NCBI GenBank assembly: GCA_015680685.1
Contig: MNCI01026219.1
Coordinates: 657,875-721,874 of the forward strand
From: Gnetum montanum
Taxonomy: Eukaryota > Streptophyta > Gnetopsida > Gnetales > Gnetaceae
Length of the DNA: 64,000 nt
Reading direction: 5' to 3'
How positions within the stretch are numbered: the first letter of the stretch is position 1; every line of letters begins with the position of its first letter. The notes below the pieces were generated by a model. It saw only the letters and a program-made list of their open reading frames with translations, searched no databases and was not told the DNA's origin. This document shows, piece after piece, positions 58,081-64,000 of this stretch. Both the position numbers and the translations under genes were made by a program.

Positions 58081-58441
58081 TATTAGTATGGAAGGACAAC
58101 AATCAAGTCATAGTAAGCTAGCTAGTCACTCTTGTTATTCACAATAATCAAATCACAAGAAGTTAATCAATTGCCAAGTTTATTATTGTGTACTAGTAGT
58201 TAGTGTTGTGCTCACATCAATACATGTAATCAACATGCCATAGCTCGATCAATATTAATATTGAAAGATAAGAACTACAAAACCATCCTAGGCATGGTCT
58301 TACCAAGCAAATCAACATGCTATGAAATTGTTCTGGGCATGGTCTTATTAAGTAAGGTACAAGAGGAAAGGTTGAAACCTTCTCAATTTAGAGGATGGAA
58401 GAAGGGTTGGACACTAAATAATAAATAATAAAGATTTAACT
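58081..58441. other. Flank of tandem array with a diverged unit
   Basis: TAGTAGTTAGTGTTGTG at 58192 and CAACATGCCATAG at 58232 line up with the 80-bp unit at low identity. No gene is seen. Confidence 0.5.
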
Positions 58442-58459
58442 CTAAAAAATGAATAATAA

Positions 58460-58623
58460 GGATCATCACCTATAGGTTCAATGCTCATCCTGCCAAGGTA
58501 GGGTCCTATGAGGATAATATATGAGCAAAAGCCTAACCTCTTTCAAGTAGTTGTGCCCAAACTTGAATTGAGGTCTTAAGACTTGAGAGACAAGAACCTA
58601 ACCATTACTCCAAGTGGTGGTCT
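58460..58623 (-). mobile_element. SINE copy B, 164 bp
   Basis: It has the same 164-bp length as copy A and aligns with it in sense from the A box (GTAATGGTTAGG, 58608-58597) through TCTCAAGT to the distal TTAGGCTTTTGCTCAT and GATGAGCATTGAACC. The B box is mutated (TTCAAGT for GTTCAANTCC). Imperfect direct repeats of 18 bp (58442-58459 and 58624-58641, core AAAAAATGAAYAATAA) are its target duplication. Confidence 0.8.
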
Positions 58624-58641
58624 CAAAAAAATGAACAATAA

Positions 58642-58745
58642 TATTACAAAAATTTCAAAGTACATCATAACAGAGAGAATGTCTAAAGAAAAAATCCAAT
58701 GGTTGTAGGGATATCCTTTCAAGTTGCCATCTTTACAATCAATCC
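58642..58745 (+). repeat. LINE 5'-end fragment, opposite to LINE-3
   Basis: GAGAGAATGTCTAAAGAAAA and the bases after it match the 5' end of LINE-1 (7786-7885) and of LINE-2. It points away from LINE-3, whose 3' end begins just to the right. Confidence 0.6.
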
Positions 58746-58769
58746 TGAAAAAGAAAGCATCAATCAAAA

Positions 58770-61065
58770 ATATATATCATCCTTAAGTCTCCAAAAGAAT
58801 AATAATAATACTACAAGAAACAAATTCATTAGACAACTTTCACTAAAAGCTTTTTTTGTTTAAAACTGTAATTGAAAAGCAACATCTTTGAGAATATAAT
58901 ATTTAACTTCTAAGAAAGATCCTAGTTATGCTCTTGTTGCTAGAAAATAATTGCACCTTAAAGCTTCCAAATGAAATAGAGAACTGGTAACCAAAGACAC
59001 TTCCAAGTACAAAGAAAGAAATTAGATAAAGTAGGTTAATTTTCGAGAATGATATCATTGATGCTTGGTTGAAAGTTGTTACACATTTTAGATATTTATT
59101 TCTAAGCATGTTATGCAATACGACACTGAAAATAAACATGAAGCTTTATTGAATTTGTTATGAATAAAATCATTCTTTGTAATAATCTCATATGTAACTT
59201 TGAAGTTAAAAGATAAAATAGATCTACCATCCTTTCAAAAAATATCTAGAAAAGCTTAATGCAAACTATTGTCAACTTTAAATAAATTCTTAAGATCAAA
59301 AATTAATTTTCAAAAACCTTTTTTTTTTCTCTTTCTATTTAAACCATAAAGGCTAGAAGCCTCCTATGTAATTCATTTATTATATATGCATAGATAGGAA
59401 ACTACAATGATACCAAATTTGCTCTAAGCAATACATAATCTAGATGAATTAGTAGCCCAAGCTCCTTCATTAAAAGGAAGCCTCCATGGGCTAATTTGCT
59501 TAAGCATATCTTCTAAAACTATAATGTGTTTGTAATTCCAATACTTATTAAGCTTGCACCATGTCTTCTAAATTTGTTTAAGAACTAAAGAATCACAAAT
59601 ACAAATGGCCTAAGTAAAAAGAAGAGAGTAAAGAAAGTTATTAGAAGACTACTTATTATCATTTTTAGTTTTTCCTTGCATAAGTCTACTTCTTAAAATG
59701 ACCATCCAAACATCATCTCCATTAATGTGCTTTGCAATCCATTTTGCTATGAGAAAAATACCTTAGTTATAATAATTAATAAGATCAAGTTCTCCATCTT
59801 TCTTGCTACTACTGTAAACATCCCAAGAAACTCTAGGAAAGTAGTTTTTATATTGCTTAGTAGACCAAAGAAACTAGTTAATAATACAATCAATTCAATC
59901 ATAAAAAGTTTTTAAAGGATCCCAACATTTAGAGTAATAAATATGAGTAGATTGAAGCATCTACTTAATATCTAAAACTTTGTTAGTAAGGGTGAGATTT
60001 GTTTCCCATTCATCAAGCTTCTTTTCAATTTTATCAATCACATAATTTCACAAAATATTTAGATTAGGCTCACAAGAAAAGAGTATTCTTAAAGTTTTGA
60101 AGAAAAAATCCTTTTAAAAAAAAAAATTTCCAAGGCTTAAGAGTAACCCAATCATCAATATTGCCATTACAATAAATAACAAAGTTTTACCAGTTGATGT
60201 GAAAGCCAAATAAAATGTAGTAATCCTTCACTCTAGCTAATAAAATATTGATATGTTGCTAAGAATTGATAATCATAAAAAAGAATCATGTACAAAGTGC
60301 ATGTTAAGTAATTAGGTACCTTGATCATTAATTAAAATTCACTTAATGATACTCCTTTGTAGATCATAATGCAAATTCTATGAAAAAAAGTCTACAACAA
60401 TAATAAAATGATAGGGAGCTAGAGAATAACCTTGACAACTTGACTACTGAAGAGCATAGGAACTTAATCCCAAATTTGTAGCAACTTGAGCATTAGCATC
60501 AACAAGTAGGGCACGAACATGACAAATAAACTAATTACCAAATCTTAGCTTATATAGACAAGGAAAAAAAAATTCTATTCGATATTGTTATAAGCTTTAT
60601 CATAATCTAACTTAATCAAAGCAATGTTCTGGTTAGTATTAGAAGTGTATTGCATTCCCTCCCAAGTTACAATAACATTATTTAAGATATGTCTACCTTT
60701 AACAAAGCTTGTTTACTCAGGTCTAATGATATCCTCTCTAACCTTCTAAATTTGTCAAGCTATGCATTTAGCCAAAATTTTATAAGTATTATTAAAAAGA
60801 GCACTTGGTCTCCAATCACCAATATGTTAAACATCTTCATTCTTAGGAAGAAGATAAATCACACTTTATTAATATTTTTTTCAAGAGAAATTTTTAATAG
60901 CTTTTTAGAAAAAAAATAAATGAGGTCATCTCCAACAATGTTCAACGCTTCTTAAAAGATTCAATAGAAAAACCATCAAATCTTAGAGCTTTTCCATTTT
61001 CTAAACTAAAATTCACTACTTTAATTTCTTTCATTATAATTTTTTATTTAGGAAAACTAGTTTGT
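58770..61065 (-). mobile_element. LINE-3, 5'-truncated L1-type copy
   Basis: It aligns with LINE-2 41361-43880 in the same orientation. The truncated start, near 61065, is inside ORF2 at KEIKVVNFSLENGKALRFDG. RT remnants follow and the C-terminal Cys-rich domain is at 59139-58903. There is no endonuclease. 5' truncation is the usual result of incomplete target-primed reverse transcription. It preserves the site where SINE copy A later entered LINE-2. Confidence 0.85.
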
Positions 61066-61478
61066 TTTCAAACTTATAAGTGGAGAATCCATTGTACCCT
61101 CATGGCCTAAAACCATGGGGGAGGTAGTAGGTTACTATTCATCTTGCTACTCCTCTTACAATCCTTCCCTAGTAAAAGTAAGCTCTAACCTTGAAGCATA
61201 GCTAAGGTAGCTATGAAGTTACCACATCTATCAAGAAGGAGTTTCATGAATTAGGGTAGTCAATCATTCTATTTAAAAATCTCATCAGAAATGGTCTTGG
61301 AATTAGACAGGTCAAACAATAGGATTTATAACTATAAATCTCAAATATTGAACTCAACCTAATACTTATAAACCAAATTCTATATATCACCCAACAACCA
61401 AATTAATAAGGATACTATTCAAAACTAGATATATCCCTATAACATTGAAGCTCTAAAATCTCTTTTTTATTAGTATGT
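61066..61478. other. No recognisable feature
   Basis: AT-rich sequence with CATGGGGGAGGTAG near 61113. No frame, repeat or motif can be supported. Confidence 0.5.
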
Positions 61479-62430
61479 TGATGAGCAATGGAGTAACGTT
61501 ACATCTTGCCATATAGATCATAAGTAGTTACTCACAATCTAGTCAAATTCCATGGACTAAGACATGGACTAAGACTAATTGGATGTCCTAGATAATTAAG
61601 CACTAAGCTAGTGATCATTGTCTTCCCAATCATACTTTTGTGGAATTAAGTCATATAGTTAAGTGTGATCGAGGTACATGATATTAAAATATTGATCTAA
61701 TTAGTCTAAGTGTAAGAAAGGAATCATAGCCTAAGCATAGAACATCCATTTCTAACTTCTCGTATACATCTTGAACATGTATTAATGTTATTGGATTACC
61801 AAGTGTTCACTATTGGGCATAGCAAGTATTGCTATTAGGATTACCAAATGTTAATATGTTTAGCTCAAAGTTGGTTATACTTATACAAATTTACTAAATG
61901 TAATGAAGTAAAAATATTTAACTAAGTGCATGAAGAGTAAAAGAATAATTGAAGTAAATTACAATTAAAAAGATTTTAAAAAAAACCAAGTAATATAATG
62001 AACAAAATGAATTTCAATTTTATTTTCATCATGCCATTGTCTTCAGGTAAATCAAACACTTGAATAAAATTTTGAACAATCTCCTAAATCGATGCTATGG
62101 GCACTTGGTGAAAAAATTCTAACTTCTACAAGATAAAATTGCAAGAGTTCTACTAAGGAAATAATCAAGCAGTACCATAAATGTGGTAGATACAAGCACT
62201 TATATAAGTATTTATCACACTTGCATCAATGTGGATGCATTGACAAAGTGAAGTCTATGTTAATACTACTACGTTGACACTGCATCGATGTGACTTATTG
62301 ATATCTCCACTGTTCTTACAAAAATGTTCTTTACATATTGCAAGGGCATCTCCACAAATTATGTGTTGAAACACTTAATAGTCTTTAGATTGATGTAACC
62401 CTTAATAAATCAATGATTGTGAAATGAAGG
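61479..62430 (-). repeat. Diverged solo LTR related to family A (right end approximate)
   Basis: It starts TGATGAGCAATGGAGTAACG, like the TGATGAGYGRCGAGGTACC end of family-A LTRs. It continues with the same landmarks: AATTCCATGGACTAAGAC, TTGTCTTCCCA, the AACTTC-CGTATACATC block, and then GGGCACT...AAAATTGCAAGAGTTC as in 63630-63680. No internal element sequence is attached on either side. Confidence 0.6.
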
Positions 62431-63007
62431 AGTACACATCCCTTAAACAATTTTGAAGTTAGCCTACCATACACAAACTAGGAACAATAGTGAATGATGA
62501 AAAAGTGAAGTTTTTAATGTTAAAAATAACTAACTATAAAATCATTGGTAAAAAGACTAAGTATGGATTATCGAATAATAAACTAAGTGTAGAATAAATT
62601 ATGAATAATGAAATAAAAGTTAAGTATCAAATATAGATTATGAACATAAAATATTAAAATAGTATAGCTATAACATGAAAGAAAGGCTTTTATTTCCCTC
62701 CCCAAATGATGAAGTTTTTATGCTAAAAAATAACTAAGTATGAAAGTGATGAAAATTTAACTAAGTATGAAATAAAATGTTAGAGATTGAATAAAAAACT
62801 AAGCATAAAATGTATATAAGAGAATATAAAATATTGAAATATTAATATTATTATGTAGAGAGAAGGATGTTAAATTACATACTTAAAAATACAAATTTTA
62901 TGTGAACAAATGATTAAGTATAAAATGCTGAAAATTTTGACTAAGTATAGAATGTGATGTAAGAAAAGAAAAAAATTCTAAATATAGAATGTGAGTAAAT
63001 AAGTGTA
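62431..63007. other. AT-rich interval with scattered ACTAAGTATR motifs
   Basis: At least five loose copies of AACTAAGTATGAAA or its variants occur (for example about 62553, 62733, 62758, 62803, 62939). No gene is seen. It may be a decayed LTR or a degenerate short tandem repeat. Confidence 0.4.
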
Positions 63008-63966
63008 TGATGACTGATGAGGTATCCCTATGCCCAACCATATGAATCACAAGCATTCATGCACGATCCGGTCAAATTCCATGGATGGGACTAGTTGTGG
63101 CATCTAGATCACTATGCCTTGATCCCAGTTTGCTGTCTTCCCACTTGGACTAGTGGTAGCTCTGTCATGTATGGTTTAGTTAAGAGTGAGCCATATGATT
63201 TTTATTATTTTATATTTTATTGTTCTACAATTAACAATAGGTTGAAACTCAATTTATAATCAAGTCAACTAATCTAATTGCTAATTAATAATCAACTACC
63301 CTAACATAAGTATCCGATACCCCTTTCCGTGCACATCCTAAACATGTATAACATTGCTAGGTTACCAAATGTTAAGCGTTGCTAGGATTACCATGAGTCA
63401 TACGTGTGCTCAAAGCAGTTGTACTTATGTGCTTAATTAATTAACATGCATGAAAATGTAAATATTAACTAAGTATATGAAAAGTAAATTACATGGAAAG
63501 TAAATCTAATCTAAGTCAAAGTGCTATAATGAATAAGAATCAATCTCAATCTTATTACTGTTCATGGAATATGTCTAGGTACATTGCTAGTTGAATAAGA
63601 CTTTGTACAATTGACTCAGATCTACTCTATAGGCACTCGCTGATTGTTCTCTAAGATTACAAAATAAAATTGCAAGAATTCAACTACTCTATTGACAACA
63701 TTATGAAAAAATAATGCAAAACTATTCCCAAATTGTGAGTCCAAGTGCTATATTTATAGGCCAACGTATATCCCATGATATCGGATACCTGACATCGGGT
63801 ACCTGATATCAAGGCCTTGTTATTAGGGTCCTATTATTAGAGCCTTGTTATCGAAGCCTTATTATTGAAGCTAGGATATCAGAGCCTTGTTATTGGAGCC
63901 TTATTATTGGAGCCAAACAAAAAATGGACTTTTTATTAGATAACCTAGCCAACTGATGATTCATCA
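63008..63966 (-). repeat. E7: family-A 3' LTR; element continues beyond window
   Basis: It runs TGATGACTGATGAGG to GATTCATCA (959 bp). After it, TACCCTCATGATTGAAT at 63967 is the reversed polypurine-tract region, so the element body lies to the right. Its U3 end (63770-63910) has GATATC plus about eight TTATTA/TTATCG-GAGCC repeats of roughly 13-16 bp that the other LTRs lack. Confidence 0.85.
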
Positions 63967-64000
63967 TACCCTCATGATTGAATAAAAAATCATCCTTGAG

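Noticed and set aside
57953-58147. 64-codon frame in the 80-bp array
   Set aside because: The unit is not a multiple of 3 and the frame breaks in the next copy.
61479-63966. Two LTR-like repeats as the ends of one short element
   Set aside because: The two are too diverged, and polypurine-tract sequence lies to the right of the second, so its element extends out of the window.

Overview
This window is nuclear DNA from a plant with a large, repeat-rich genome. The evidence is nested Ty3/gypsy elements with a tRNA-Asp-type primer binding site, a gag-only LTR element with a Copia-type gag, three L1-type LINE copies and two tRNA-derived SINE copies. A gymnosperm would fit the amount and age of the repeats, but nothing here proves it. 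I support one host protein-coding gene. Almost everything else is decayed mobile DNA, and the breaks are mostly nonsense codons that could come from C-to-T change.

Layout. (1) 1-6325: a minus-strand Ty3/gypsy element of an Athila/Tat-like lineage (family A), copy E1. Its right (5') LTR is complete; its left end lies outside the window. (2) 6326-7759: a minus-strand Copia gag fragment and unassigned DNA. (3) 7760-41206: one plus-strand L1-type LINE (LINE-1) split by two insertions. The first is a gag-only LTR element (E2, 9728-15418, TSD AGATT). The second is a minus-strand family-A element (E3, 15651-39490, TSD ATGAT). E3's own 5' LTR is split by a plus-strand family-A element (E4, 23246-39118, TSD CTAAG). 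E4's pol is split by a minus-strand family-A element (E5, 27902-35072, TSD ATAAG). This gives four readable levels: LINE, E3, E4, E5. (4) 41361-52990: a minus-strand LINE (LINE-2), tail-to-tail with LINE-1. It holds a 164-bp SINE with long target duplications, and a second, Tat-like gypsy element (E6, 45676-52061) that contains an assembly gap. (5) 52991-58441: the only gene-like interval. It has an intact, intronless GH88 unsaturated-uronyl hydrolase gene (55672-56967) with a signal peptide and polyadenylation signal, followed by an 8 x 80-bp tandem array (57441-58080). (6) 58442-64000: a second SINE, a 5'-truncated minus-strand LINE-3, a diverged solo LTR and the 3' LTR of another family-A element (E7) that runs out of the window.

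How the parts relate. The family-A copies carry complementary losses. E1 has decayed but recognisable gag, protease, RT, RNase H and integrase. E4 has pol but lost the N-terminal half of gag. E5 has gag and a protease with an intact DSG triad but no RT, RNase H or integrase. E3 has gag followed by a long coiled-coil reading frame in place of pol. Element ends, primer binding sites and target duplications are exact enough to order the insertions from sequence alone. The GH88 gene is the clearest functional unit. Its predicted product is secreted and would act on unsaturated uronic acid ends in the wall or apoplast.
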